Positions 34,603 to 43,773 of a stretch of 64,000 nucleotides of DNA are shown here, one piece after another. Source of the DNA: CAVONV01 sp963697355 (GTDB taxonomy: Bacteria; Acidobacteriota; Vicinamibacteria; Marinacidobacterales; DATDRI01). Where the stretch lies: the NCBI GenBank assembly GCA_963697355.1, contig CAVONV010000035.1, positions 248,001 to 312,000 on the forward strand, read 5' to 3'. The notes beneath the pieces are model-generated. The model was not told where the DNA came from. It saw only the letters and a list, made by a program, of their open reading frames with translations, and ran no database searches. Numbering within the stretch: position 1 is the first letter of the stretch; the number at the start of each line of letters is the position of its first letter. Made by a program: the position numbers and the translations under genes.

Positions 34603-36042
34603 CTACCTCTCGAAAAACGCTTTCATCGCACGGTAGAGGTAATACACATCGATCTTGGAGCTCACCGAGTAGGGCGTGTGGACTGACAGAATGGGAATGC
34701 CGAAATCGATGACCTCCATGTTGTCATCCGACATCGTGACACCGATCGTACCGCCACCGGCCCTACCGACCTTATAGGTCGCCGTCTGCCAAGGGATCCC
34801 CTCCTCATCGAGCATCCGTCGAATCCAAGCGATGTACTCGGAGTTGGCGTTGAAGCCTCTGCCGTAAAGCTTGAGGTTGACGCCCTGCCCCAGCCGTGGG
34901 GCGTTTGTTGGTTCCCAGGCAGAAGGCCAAATAGGATGCAGCCCGGCGTTGACGTCAGAGGAGATGACCCGGGTGGCCCTCAAGGCCCGGCGGAGCCAGT
35001 GCTCGCTGAAATCATTCCCCATTTGCGCGTGCATCAGCCGCCCCATCAAGTCGACCAGATAGGTCGAGCGGGCACCGGTGTTGTTGACGTTCCCCACCTC
35101 CTCGTTGTCTACCAGGTAAGCAATCGATGTGCGCTCAGGTGAGGCGCTCTCCAGGATGGCGCGAAGAGCGTCGTAGCCAGAGCCGCGATCATCTTGGCCA
35201 TAGATGGCCATGAGTCCCTTGTCGAATCCCACGTCACGCGGCATGAAGGCGGGCACCAAAGCGAGCTCGGCCGAGACGAGATCATCGAGATCAACATCGT
35301 AAACATCTTTGAGATAGCTGGCGACGGCCTCCTTGACGCTTTTCTCGGCGCTCGCCGGGATGTGGCCGGCTACCGGATCCAGCTCTTCCAGCTCGATCAC
35401 TTCCCTAGCGGTTCGATTGCGTAGCTGGGCATCGACGTGCGGTGACAGGTCCGGGATCACGAAGACCGGCTCACTTGCTTCGTTACCCACAGAGATCCAC
35501 ACCGTGGAACCGTCTTTCTTGTCGACACGACCCATGAGCGCCAGCGGAATATTGGTCCATTGGTAGGTCTTGAGCCCACCGTGATAATTCGTCTGAAAGA
35601 GCGCGAATTCTTGAGACTCGTAGAGGGCTCTCGGTTTGAGCTCGAGACGGGGTGAGTCGATGTGAGCACCGACGACTTGAAAACCCTGCCGCATGTCGTT
35701 GGTTCCGACGACGACGAGCGTCATGGCGCGATCACGGTTGACATCATAGTAACGTGAGCCGGGACTCAGTCTCGAGTCATCCTCGAGCTTCCGGAAGCCG
35801 GCTTCCTCGGCCAATTTGACCGCTTCCGAGACGAAGGACAGCTCCGTCTTGGCCTTATGCAGAAACGACTTGTATTCCGTGGCGAACTGCTCCACGGCTT
35901 GGCGCTCGCCGGGGTCGAGCTCCAACCAACCCGAACGTGCGGTGTCGTCGTTCGACTCTACCGACCCAGGTCCCTCCTGCCGAGCCCCTATTGCCGTTGA
36001 GCAAATGAGAAGTGCCAGCGCAATCCACAGACTCGATTTCAT
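34603..36042 (-). CDS. M18-family aspartyl aminopeptidase-like, exported
   Basis: A 479-residue protein. The ATG at 36042 is preceded by GAGGTTAATC, and the first 20 residues are a signal peptide (SLWIALALLICSTAIGA). M18 metal and catalytic landmarks are present: VVGAHIDSPRLELKP, the PDLSPH segment, YGQDDRGSGYDALRA, catalytic Glu pair in VDNEEVGN and the last His ligand in ILSVHTPYSV. M18 enzymes remove acidic N-terminal residues and are usually cytoplasmic, so export is unusual. An upstream in-frame extension runs through repeat DNA and is not real coding sequence. The downstream gap holds octamers. Confidence 0.92.
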   Translation of the reverse strand: MKSSLWIALALLICSTAIGARQEGPGSVESNDDTARSGWLELDPGERQAVEQFATEYKSFLHKAKTELSFVSEAVKLAEEAGFRKLEDDSRLSPGSRYYDVNRDRAMTLVVVGTNDMRQGFQVVGAHIDSPRLELKPRALYESQEFALFQTNYHGGLKTYQWTNIPLALMGRVDKKDGSTVWISVGNEASEPVFVIPDLSPHVDAQLRNRTAREVIELEELDPVAGHIPASAEKSVKEAVASYLKDVYDVDLDDLVSAELALVPAFMPRDVGFDKGLMAIYGQDDRGSGYDALRAILESASPERTSIAYLVDNEEVGNVNNTGARSTYLVDLMGRLMHAQMGNDFSEHWLRRALRATRVISSDVNAGLHPIWPSAWEPTNAPRLGQGVNLKLYGRGFNANSEYIAWIRRMLDEEGIPWQTATYKVGRAGGGTIGVTMSDDNMEVIDFGIPILSVHTPYSVSSKIDVYYLYRAMKAFFER

Positions 36043-36059
36043 GATTAACCTCGATTCCT

Positions 36060-36232
36060 TTGTTCCTGAATTCTCGATTTCTTGATTTCCCGCCTCCCCG
36101 AAGCACCAGCGAAGGCGGTCTTGAGTTCTTGAGTTCCCGCCTCCGCCGCCAAATACCTTCATCCGCGGCTACGGCGAGGCCTCGCCGAAGCTTCAGCGAA
36201 GGCGGGCTTGAGTACTACCAATGATTGACGGA
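36060..36232. repeat. Octamer arrays plus two copies of the AGCGAAGGCGG element
   Basis: TTCTCGATTTCTTGATTTCC (36070-36090) and TTGAGTTC pairs (36120-36136) are octamer arrays. CCGAAGCACCAGCGAAGGCGG (36097-36117) and CCGAAGCTTCAGCGAAGGCGG (36186-36206) are two copies of a GC-rich element. They fill the gap between aminopeptidase and galactokinase. Confidence 0.7.
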
Positions 36233-37414
36233 TCACATCAAGCTCGTCCCCCCAACAGGCCGACACACATAGAGTGACCCCGCTTGTCCGGACTGTTTCT
36301 TATAAGCCTGTTCTATGTCGAACGTGAAATTCTCGACATGATCGGCCCGGATGAGCGCCACCCCGCATCCACCAAAGCCTGCTCCGGTCATACGAGCGCC
36401 GTAGCACGCAGGGTGCTCCCTGGCGAGTTCAGAGATGAGGTCGAGCTCTCGGCTCGAGACTTCGTACAAATCACGAAGGCTCTCGTGAGACGCGTTCATG
36501 AGGCCACCGGCCCGCTCCAAATCCCCGCTTTGGAGCACCTCGGCCATCTCGGTGGTTCGTTCATTCTCTTCAACCACATGCCGAGCGCGTCGATACACCA
36601 CCGGGTCCATTGGGTCCTTGCTTTCCGACAGTATCTCCAGAGTGACATCACGTAACGCTCGAATGGAAGGGTCGTTTTGCTGCAGGGCGTGCACAGCCGA
36701 TTCACAGCTCGCGCGACGCTCGTTGTACTTCCCGTCGACCAACGCCCGACGCGTGCCGGTATCCATGACAACCACCAGAGCTTGGTCGGGGATGGGAACG
36801 AGCCGGTAGTCCAAACTGCGGCAATCGAGAAGCAGGGCCCCTCCCTCTTGTCCGGCGGCAACAGCCAACTGGTCCATGATCCCGCAAGGCATCCCCACCC
36901 AATCGTTTTCGGCCTTTTGGCCGACCAGAGCCATTTTCTTCGGCTCCCACGCGAGATCGACAGATGCTGACACAGCCCGTGCCGTCGCAAGCTCCAACGC
37001 TGCCGAGGACGACAGTCCCGCTCCAATGGGAATCGTACCCGCCACGACCAGATCGAGCCCGACGACCGGATGGCCCTCCTGTTTCAAGACCCAGAAGACC
37101 CCGCTGATGTAGTCGTGCCATTCCGCACCTCCCGGCAAGCGGAGGCTCTCGAGCAACACTTCCTGGGTTTCCCCGTAGTCGACGGAGTGGATCCGCAGTC
37201 GGTCGAGATCATTGGCAGCAAAGGCAAGGGCCACATAGCGATCAATGGCGAGGGGGAAGACGAAACCGTCGTTGTAATCGGTGTGCTCGCCGATGAGATT
37301 CACCCGCCCCGGCGAAACGGCGAGACCGGGCTCGCCTCCAAAAGCGGCTTGAAAGCGAGCCTTCGTCTTCTGGATAAGAAGCGAAAGGTCAGTACTGGAG
37401 ATCGGCAAGAGCAA
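36233..37414 (-). CDS. galK: Galactokinase
   Basis: A 393-residue GHMP kinase that phosphorylates alpha-D-galactose at C1, the first committed step of the Leloir pathway. Motif 1 is SPGRVNLIGEHTDYNDG, the galactokinase signature. Motif 2 is GAGLSSSAALELA (phosphate loop), and motif 3 is GARMTGAGFGGCGVALI near residue 345. The length is typical. No ATG precedes motif 1, so the TTG at 37414 is the only in-frame start I see; it lacks a good ribosome site, and a lost upstream start is possible. No galT or galE is in the window, but lacZ and the receptor supply a matching upstream route. Confidence 0.93.
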   Translation of the reverse strand: MLLPISSTDLSLLIQKTKARFQAAFGGEPGLAVSPGRVNLIGEHTDYNDGFVFPLAIDRYVALAFAANDLDRLRIHSVDYGETQEVLLESLRLPGGAEWHDYISGVFWVLKQEGHPVVGLDLVVAGTIPIGAGLSSSAALELATARAVSASVDLAWEPKKMALVGQKAENDWVGMPCGIMDQLAVAAGQEGGALLLDCRSLDYRLVPIPDQALVVVMDTGTRRALVDGKYNERRASCESAVHALQQNDPSIRALRDVTLEILSESKDPMDPVVYRRARHVVEENERTTEMAEVLQSGDLERAGGLMNASHESLRDLYEVSSRELDLISELAREHPACYGARMTGAGFGGCGVALIRADHVENFTFDIEQAYKKQSGQAGSLYVCRPVGGTSLM

Positions 37415-37433
37415 TCGCCACGTTGTTCGAAAC

Positions 37434-37874
37434 TCAACAGGACTTTGGACGCACCAAGAGCAATGGGCGATCGATCCGGTTCAAGACCCCGGAAGCGACA
37501 CTGCCGTAAAAGGCTTGCGTCAGGCCGCTTCTCCCATGACTCCCCATCGCAATGAGGTCGGCGTCGATATGCTGCGCGGCCTCGATGATGGCGGACACCG
37601 CTCGGCCGTGGAGGACGACGACTTTGACCTTGATGCCTTCTTTTTCAAGTTTCTTCTTCTGTTCCTCGAGATAGGACTCCGCTTCCGACTGCTCTTTCTC
37701 CACGTATTCCTTTTCGGATTGCTGTCCGATCCTCGTCACCGACGGCGGCGCGTGGTCAACGGCCGTCATCAGAACGAGGTCGGCCTCGAAGCCCTTCGCC
37801 ATGGCTTCCACGTGGGGCAAAATCGCCTCGGCACACTTCGAACCGTCCAGCGGCACCAAAATCGTCTTGTACAT
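37434..37874 (-). CDS. Universal stress protein (UspA family, ATP-binding type)
   Basis: A 146-residue single-domain USP. N-terminal YKTILVPLDGSKCAEAIL and C-terminal GSHGRSGLTQAFYGSVASGVL give the G-2x-G-9x-G-[ST] nucleotide motif, so ATP binding is expected. A charged coiled insert (EKEYVEKEQSEAESYLEEQKK) sits in the middle. GGAGG is five bases ahead of the ATG at 37874. The gene is separate from the RND operon upstream by about 110 bases and ends 19 bases before galactokinase. Confidence 0.93.
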   Translation of the reverse strand: MYKTILVPLDGSKCAEAILPHVEAMAKGFEADLVLMTAVDHAPPSVTRIGQQSEKEYVEKEQSEAESYLEEQKKKLEKEGIKVKVVVLHGRAVSAIIEAAQHIDADLIAMGSHGRSGLTQAFYGSVASGVLNRIDRPLLLVRPKSC

Positions 37875-37985
37875 CAACGTCCTCCGTTAGCTGTCCGTTC
37901 CACCGCCGCCGACATGATAGTGCTTCGAGCACAAGTCATCAAATCTACACGAGTAACCGGCAGAACAACAACCCAAGAGACGTGC

Positions 37986-38969
37986 CTAGCACTGTTCCGC
38001 GTCGTAGGACATCATGGTGTAGTAAAGAGCCGGAACGATAAGAAGCCTCAAGAGGATGGCGAAGAAGAATCCTCCGATGTAAACCACGGCCAAGGGACGA
38101 TGAAGCTCGGCGCCGGTGGTCTCGATGAGTGCCAAGGGCAGGACACCTACAATCATGACCAAGTCAGTCATCAAAATCGGCCGGAATTTCGTCAACGCTC
38201 CTTCGATGACGGCTTCTTTCAGTGCCCTGCCTCGACATCTTAGCTCGTTGATCTTCGCAACGAGGATCACATCGTTTTGGGCGCAAATGCCGAAAAGAGC
38301 GATGAGTCCGATGGTAGACGACACGTTCATTGTCTGCCCAGCAATTAGAAGCCCCAGCACACCTCCCAACAATGTCGTGGGGATGTTTAAAATGATGAGG
38401 AGGGCCTGCCGCAACGATCGAAACGAAGTAAAAAGCACCACGAAAATGATAAGGAGGACTAGGAGCATGACCATGGTCAAATGCCTCATGGCGCGTTGTT
38501 GACTCTCGTACTGCCCCCCGAAGATCACGTAGTAGCCGGCAGGCAGGTCGACTTCCTCTGCGATGATTGCCCGCGCTTCTTCAACAAAACTCCCAATGTC
38601 CCTGTCGACGACGTTGCACAGGAGGATTTTCCTGCGTTGGAGGTTCTCCCTAAAGATGCTTTGCGGACCTTCGCTACGATAAATGTCCGCCAACACACTC
38701 AAAGGGATCCTCTCCCCGTTCGGAGCGTCAATGAGCAGATTCCTCACTTTGTCTTCATCGTTTCGGTATTCCTCGGGCAGTCGAATCAATAGCGTGGTGA
38801 TCCGATCCGGTTCGTAGACGTCTGTAACCTCGAATCCGTTCAACGCGGTCTCGATGACATCTGCCACGTCGCCTACGGAGATGCCGTATCGAGCCAACTC
38901 CTGCCTTCTAACGTCAATGACCAGCTGGGGGACGCCGGTCGTTTGCTCGATTTGGAGATCGGCAACACC
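37986..38969 (-). CDS. CusA/CzcA-type RND pump, C-terminal part (after frameshift)
   Basis: This is the continuation of the pump gene in the shifted frame: GVADLQIEQTTGVPQLVIDV, then YGISVGDVADVIETALNG, the second periplasmic porter part, and helices 8-12 (VVLFTSFRSLRQALLIIL, STIGLIALFGICAQNDVIL, KFRPILMTDLVMIVGVLPLAL). Deleting one A (38973, minus-strand sense) gives D-L-E-G-V-A-D-L and a single protein of about 1023 residues, the normal length for this family. There is no natural start in this piece. In the cell it would either be made as one protein (if the extra base is an error) or not at all. Confidence 0.82.
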   Translation of the reverse strand, partial: GVADLQIEQTTGVPQLVIDVRRQELARYGISVGDVADVIETALNGFEVTDVYEPDRITTLLIRLPEEYRNDEDKVRNLLIDAPNGERIPLSVLADIYRSEGPQSIFRENLQRRKILLCNVVDRDIGSFVEEARAIIAEEVDLPAGYYVIFGGQYESQQRAMRHLTMVMLLVLLIIFVVLFTSFRSLRQALLIILNIPTTLLGGVLGLLIAGQTMNVSSTIGLIALFGICAQNDVILVAKINELRCRGRALKEAVIEGALTKFRPILMTDLVMIVGVLPLALIETTGAELHRPLAVVYIGGFFFAILLRLLIVPALYYTMMSYDAEQC

Positions 38970-41058
38970 TTCTCAAATCAGCGAGGGCATTTCGTATGTC
39001 CTCGATATAGTGATTCAAAGTCTCCAGGTCCGCTCCGAAGAGCTTGATGGACAACTGACCTTCCGTCCCGGTCAACATCTCCGCTAGTTTGTTGGCGATG
39101 GGCTGCTCGAAGATGTAGTTCACTCCAGGTATCTTGTCCAGCTCCTCCCGCATGGCTTGAGTGATCTCCTCGAAGTCCCTTTCGCGCTCTTCACGCGGAA
39201 GGAGCTCGATGTTGAAATGACTGTGGTTGACGGGGTGCAAATGTTCCGAAGCTTCCGCGGTACCTGTCGTCCTCGAGACCGAGATCACCTCCGGGAAGGA
39301 AAGGAAGACGTGCTCGATCCGCTTGGACACCTTGACGGACTCCTCCAGCGATGTCTCCGGCAACATGACGCTCGACGCCATGATGGCCCCCTCATCGAGC
39401 GGCGGAACGAACTCCGTACCCAGGAACCCAAAGGACACAACCGTTCCTACGAGCACGAGCAGGACCATGGGGATCGGCAGTTTGTGGTGCTCCAAAGCCT
39501 TGTTCAATACCGCACGGTATTTCTCGTTGATGAGCTCCGTAATGGGGTTTCTTCGCTCCTTGACATGTTTTTCCGTCAGGTAGTACGAAGCCAGTACAGG
39601 CTGTAGTGTGATATTCACGACCAAGGCGCCGAAAAGAGCCGCCACTACCGCAAAGGCCGTGGGGCGGAACATGGCTCCCTCGATCCCTTGTAAGGTCAGC
39701 AGGGGAAGAAACACCAAAATGATGATGAGATTGGCGGAGAAGAGGTACGTACCCACTTCTCGCGAGGCTTCCGAAGTCAGCTCAATGGTCGACGCTTGGC
39801 CCTTTTTCTCGTTCAACACCCTGAAGATGTTCTCCACCATGATGATCGAGCCGTTAGCCGTTTTTCCGATGCCGATCGCCAATCCCCCAATGGACATAAC
39901 GGTAAGCGCTATCCCGAAGATATCCATCAAGACCAACGCGATGAGGATCGATATGGGAATGGTCAAGGAGGCTATCAAAGCGGTTCTCAAATCCCACATG
40001 AACAGGATCATGACCACTACGATGAGCACCGCACCCTGGAGGATGGATATTTGTACGTGTTCCAAGGATTTGAGTATCAAAATGGACTGATCGTAAAAAG
40101 GTATGATATCGACGCCATCGGGCAGATCGTCTACTACCTGGGAGAGGGTCTCCTTTACATTGGCAATGGCGGTTAGGGTATCCCCGCCGTATTGCTTCTC
40201 GATGGTGACGTAAACGGCTTCTTCACCGTTGTGACTACCCGCTTCTCTCCTGAATTTCCGCCCGACTTGAACATCGGCGACGTCCTTTACATAGACGGGA
40301 ACATTGCTTCGAGAGGTAATAACCGTCGTGTTGATATGCTCGAGTGTCTCGATACGACCGAGGCCCTTGATCAGGATCTCCTGGGAACCTTTGGTGATGA
40401 CGCCTCCGGAGAAATTTCGGTTGCTGTTCTCGAGAGCCTCCTTGACGTCCTGAATGGTGATGTCGTAGTTGCTCAGCATGTCCGGTTGGAGAAAAACCTG
40501 GAACTGTTTGACGAAACCTCCTAGGTTGATGACGAAGGAAACGCCATTGACACCCTGCAGGCGATACCGGATGGTCCAATCGGCGATGGATCGGAGCTCC
40601 ATAGGATCGGTGCCGTCTCCCACCACCGCGAACTCGAAGACCTCCCCCATTCGCGAAGAGACTGGCCCCAGAATAGGTTCGGTGGTTCCCAGTGGTAGTC
40701 GGCCGGCAATGAGCTCGAGCTTGCTGGAAACGATCTGTCGCGCCAAGTAGATATCGGTTCCCCAGTCGAACTCCACGGTGACGACGGAGTCGCCCGTGGT
40801 CGACTCCGAGCGCACTCGCGTGACGTGAGATGCACCGTTGAGGAGACTCTCGAGAGGAAAGGAGATCAAACGCTCCACGTCCTCCGAAGCCATTCCTTCG
40901 TTCTCTGTAATGATTTTAACGAGGGGGGCGTTGAGATCCGGGTAGATATCCTTGGGCATACTAAAGTAAGCGATCATTCCCCATATCGACACGAGCACAA
41001 CCCAGAGTATGGTGAGCACGCGGTTCCTCAAAGCGGCCTCGATGATTCGATCAATCAT
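38914..41058 (-). CDS. CusA/CzcA-type RND efflux pump, N-terminal part (frameshifted)
   Basis: The first 690 residues of an HAE/HME-type RND pump: an N-terminal helix (RNRVLTILWVVLVSIWG), the YPDLNAPLVKI segment, porter domain, helices 2-6 and the second-half helix 7 (PIPMVLLVLVGTVVSFGFLGTEFVPPLDEG). It is the inner-membrane subunit of the tripartite exporter with the adaptor and TolC upstream. In helix 4 the usual GMVVDGAVVMVEN reads GKTANGSIIMVEN: Lys399 and Asn402 replace the proton-relay region that normally carries Asp. The frame breaks at 38973 and ends 20 codons later. AGAGGATT precedes the ATG. Confidence 0.88.
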   Translation of the reverse strand: MIDRIIEAALRNRVLTILWVVLVSIWGMIAYFSMPKDIYPDLNAPLVKIITENEGMASEDVERLISFPLESLLNGASHVTRVRSESTTGDSVVTVEFDWGTDIYLARQIVSSKLELIAGRLPLGTTEPILGPVSSRMGEVFEFAVVGDGTDPMELRSIADWTIRYRLQGVNGVSFVINLGGFVKQFQVFLQPDMLSNYDITIQDVKEALENSNRNFSGGVITKGSQEILIKGLGRIETLEHINTTVITSRSNVPVYVKDVADVQVGRKFRREAGSHNGEEAVYVTIEKQYGGDTLTAIANVKETLSQVVDDLPDGVDIIPFYDQSILILKSLEHVQISILQGAVLIVVVMILFMWDLRTALIASLTIPISILIALVLMDIFGIALTVMSIGGLAIGIGKTANGSIIMVENIFRVLNEKKGQASTIELTSEASREVGTYLFSANLIIILVFLPLLTLQGIEGAMFRPTAFAVVAALFGALVVNITLQPVLASYYLTEKHVKERRNPITELINEKYRAVLNKALEHHKLPIPMVLLVLVGTVVSFGFLGTEFVPPLDEGAIMASSVMLPETSLEESVKVSKRIEHVFLSFPEVISVSRTTGTAEASEHLHPVNHSHFNIELLPREERERDFEEITQAMREELDKIPGVNYIFEQPIANKLAEMLTGTEGQLSIKLFGADLETLNHYIEDIRNALADLRRCCRSPNRANDRRPPAGH

Positions 41059-41098
41059 GGAATCCTCTCACTTCGACGTTCAGACTGAAGTATCTCGT

Positions 41099-42448
41099 CT
41101 AATGCACGTGCCCCTTTGAAATGACGCCTTCATACATCTTCGATTTGAGTTGAAAGTTGCCGTTTGTCACGACCACATCGCCTTCTTGGACACCGCTCAA
41201 GATCTCAACGTAATCCCTTTGTCGGATACCGGTTTCAACGATGAGCGGTACGTATTCTTCGCCTCGCCTGACGAAAACGAGCTCGAGATCTTTGTCGTCG
41301 AGAATGGCTGACTCGGGCAAGGCGATAACCCGATCGTGATGATTGAGGTGGATAGTGATATCTGCAAACATCCCCGGCTTGAGCTTGTAATCGGTATTGG
41401 CCACTTCGGTGTGAACGGTGATGGTTCGAGTATCTTCCTTGAAGATGTCACCCACGTATTGGATTCGGCCTTTGAATACTTCATTGGGGTAGGCGTGGAC
41501 TCGCACCTCGACTTCCTGGCCTTCGCGGATCTTGGCGATGTCTTTTTCGTAGATCTCCGTGTCGACTCGAAGCGAGTCGGAATTCATGATGGTCAAGATC
41601 TCGGTGTCCTGATCAACCATAGCCCCCAAAACAGCTTTGTTCTCCACGATTTTTCCGCCAATGGGTGCATAGAGATCGATAATGGGATTGATTTGATGAT
41701 TTTCTACCGTCTCTTGAATTTGTTCTTCGGTGAATCCAAGAATGTGGAGCTTCTTCTCTGTCGTTTCTAAACTGGACCGAGCGACACTAAACGCCGCTTC
41801 GGCCAACAGATAATCCTTCTGGGCACCCACGCCACGATCGAGGAGTCGTTTTTGTCGCTCGTAGTTTTTCTTGGCAAGCTCGAAATCCGCTTCCGCTTTG
41901 TAGAACTCGGACTTCGCATTTCCCACTTCCTCACTTTGTAACGTCAGAACTTTCTGTCTCTTCTTGACCCAATCGCCGAGACGGACGTGAACCTCGGAGA
42001 TTCTCGCCGGAAAGGCGTAGCTGACGATGGCTTTCGTGTGAGGAGGAGCGACGACTTTTCCCATGGCCGGAAGCGCGGCATCGAGAGCTCGATAAGAAGC
42101 CTCGACGGTCTGGATATCGATCGATTCCGACTCGTCGTTCGTCAGGGAAACGGGCTCGAACCGTTCCAGGTTCGCTCGTGCCGGCTGATTTCGACCGCGA
42201 CCTTTCCCGGTGTCACGGAGATTTCGTCCTTGACCCTGGCCTTGTCCTTGCCCGCGCCCCTGGCCTAGGCCTTGTCCCCGCCCTTGGCCTTGTCCTTGAC
42301 CACGACCTTGTCCTTGTCCGCCGCCGGCGGACTCCGCGTTACTGCGACGGGAGCGGGCCGTGGATGAGTCTTGGCGATCTCCGCATCCGCCGGTGCCGAC
42401 ACCGACGAGCACAAGTGTCAATAGGACGGAAATGGTTTTGCTTTTCAT
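41099..42448 (-). CDS. RND periplasmic adaptor (CusB/HlyD type) with Gly-Gln-Arg repeat linker
   Basis: A 449-residue lipoprotein-type adaptor. The ATG at 42448 overlaps the stop of the tolC-like gene (ATGA) and has GGAGGAAAT upstream. The signal ends VGTGG-Cys22. Residues 43-77 are a low-complexity run of GQ and GR dipeptides. The adaptor body follows: a first lipoyl half (SYAFPARISEVHVRLGDWVKK), a coiled hairpin (KAEADFELAKKNYERQKRLL), a second lipoyl half (IIDLYAPIGGKIVENKAVLG) and the beta-barrel and membrane-proximal domains (KLKPGMFADITIHL). It bridges the RND pump and the outer-membrane channel. The length without the repeat is normal. Confidence 0.92.
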   Translation of the reverse strand: MKSKTISVLLTLVLVGVGTGGCGDRQDSSTARSRRSNAESAGGGQGQGRGQGQGQGRGQGLGQGRGQGQGQGQGRNLRDTGKGRGRNQPARANLERFEPVSLTNDESESIDIQTVEASYRALDAALPAMGKVVAPPHTKAIVSYAFPARISEVHVRLGDWVKKRQKVLTLQSEEVGNAKSEFYKAEADFELAKKNYERQKRLLDRGVGAQKDYLLAEAAFSVARSSLETTEKKLHILGFTEEQIQETVENHQINPIIDLYAPIGGKIVENKAVLGAMVDQDTEILTIMNSDSLRVDTEIYEKDIAKIREGQEVEVRVHAYPNEVFKGRIQYVGDIFKEDTRTITVHTEVANTDYKLKPGMFADITIHLNHHDRVIALPESAILDDKDLELVFVRRGEEYVPLIVETGIRQRDYVEILSGVQEGDVVVTNGNFQLKSKMYEGVISKGHVH

Positions 42449-43701
42449 GGTCGATTTCCTCCGAGTCCCTGACCAATGGCTTTTTGGACGGCTGCCAGGG
42501 CCACAGAATAGCCAAAGAGCGCATCGGCGTAGCTCCTGCGGGCCTCCATGAGCGTTCTTCTTGCCGCAATGAGCTCGATACCACCGATTTCCCCTTCTTG
42601 ATAGCTGAACAAAAACATGTTGTAGACCTCTTCGGCCTGCGTCAAGATGTCCGCTTCGAAAAGCTCGATTTGGTTTCTCGCCGTCACGGCTTCCCGGTAA
42701 GCCTGCTCCACTTCGAGCGAAACGGAGTTCTCGATGTGCTGTACTTCCCTCTCGAGCGCTCTGATGTTGGCTTGCGCCTCCGCAATCTCGCCCTGTTTGG
42801 GTTGCCAAAAGAACAACGGCACGGGAAGGGCAAAAGTGACATCCCATGTTGACGGCTCTCCCTCGATGCGGTGGCGTGAGATACCAATCTCGAAGTCGGG
42901 GACATAACTCTGATAGGCAAGATTCTTCGCGATGCCTTCACGTTCCAGCGCTATCTGGATCGCCTTGACCTCCGGCCGTTGCGCGTAGGCCATTTCCTTG
43001 AGCGCATCGAGATCCAGCGTCATGGAGGGGGCTTTCAACTCCCCCGTGACTTCAATAGGCTCGAAATCTCTTTTCGCCAGATGAAAATTCAGGAGAGCCC
43101 TTGCCAACCGGACGTCGTTCGTAGCTTTCCTCACCTCGTTCATCGCGCCCGAGGCTTCGACGCGAGCCCTCAAAGCTTCGACCCGTGCCACCTCACCGGC
43201 TTCGAATTTGAGCTCCGTCTTGTTGGCAAAGTCCTCGGCGAGCTCGAGATTGTCCTCGGCGTATTGGCGCTTTTCTTGTGCGAGGAGGAGTCCGTAAAAC
43301 GCCTCCTTGACGCTGAACATGATCTCGAGCTTCAGAGCTTCCGTATCCGAAAGGAACCCATCCGACTCCTTCCTCGCAATCCGTCCTCGATCGCGGATCT
43401 TCGTCGGGAAATCGAAAGCGAAGATGAGACCCGTGTAAGACTCGAAGGCGTGCCTGAAATCGAAAAAGCCGGGCTGGAGATCGGAGTCATAAGCGAACAC
43501 CGGTTGCGGGAGGGCCGTGGCCTGTTTGATCCTCGCCAGAGATGCCGTGTAATACTCAGCGGCAGAAAGGACGAGGGGATTCTTCTCGAGCGCGATGTCG
43601 ATGCAGTCCTGTAGATTCAATGGCGCCTGCTCCTGTGCGTGACACCACTGAGGAATCGCCATCACCAACAGCAACGACGGAACAAGTGTGTGTAGTTTCA
43701 T
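42445..43701 (-). CDS. TolC-family outer-membrane channel
   Basis: A 418-residue outer-membrane factor. It has a signal peptide (residues 1-22, WCHA|Q), then the repeated helical-hairpin organisation: LNLQDCIDIALEKNP at the start of repeat 1, LKLEIMFSVKEAFYGLLLAQEKRQYAEDNL in the first coil, DLDALKEMAYAQRPEVKAI opening repeat 2, and LEVEQAYREAVTARNQI in the second coil. It is the trimeric exit duct for the RND complex encoded directly downstream. The ATG at 43701 has GAGAGGTCC upstream. It is translationally coupled to the adaptor by a four-base overlap. Confidence 0.93.
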   Translation of the reverse strand: MKLHTLVPSLLLVMAIPQWCHAQEQAPLNLQDCIDIALEKNPLVLSAAEYYTASLARIKQATALPQPVFAYDSDLQPGFFDFRHAFESYTGLIFAFDFPTKIRDRGRIARKESDGFLSDTEALKLEIMFSVKEAFYGLLLAQEKRQYAEDNLELAEDFANKTELKFEAGEVARVEALRARVEASGAMNEVRKATNDVRLARALLNFHLAKRDFEPIEVTGELKAPSMTLDLDALKEMAYAQRPEVKAIQIALEREGIAKNLAYQSYVPDFEIGISRHRIEGEPSTWDVTFALPVPLFFWQPKQGEIAEAQANIRALEREVQHIENSVSLEVEQAYREAVTARNQIELFEADILTQAEEVYNMFLFSYQEGEIGGIELIAARRTLMEARRSYADALFGYSVALAAVQKAIGQGLGGNRP

Positions 43702-43773
43702 CACTGGACCTCTCTCGAAAAAAAGCTACCGAGAGGATGTACTCAATTGTCAGAAAAAGAAAGAGCGAAGAAG

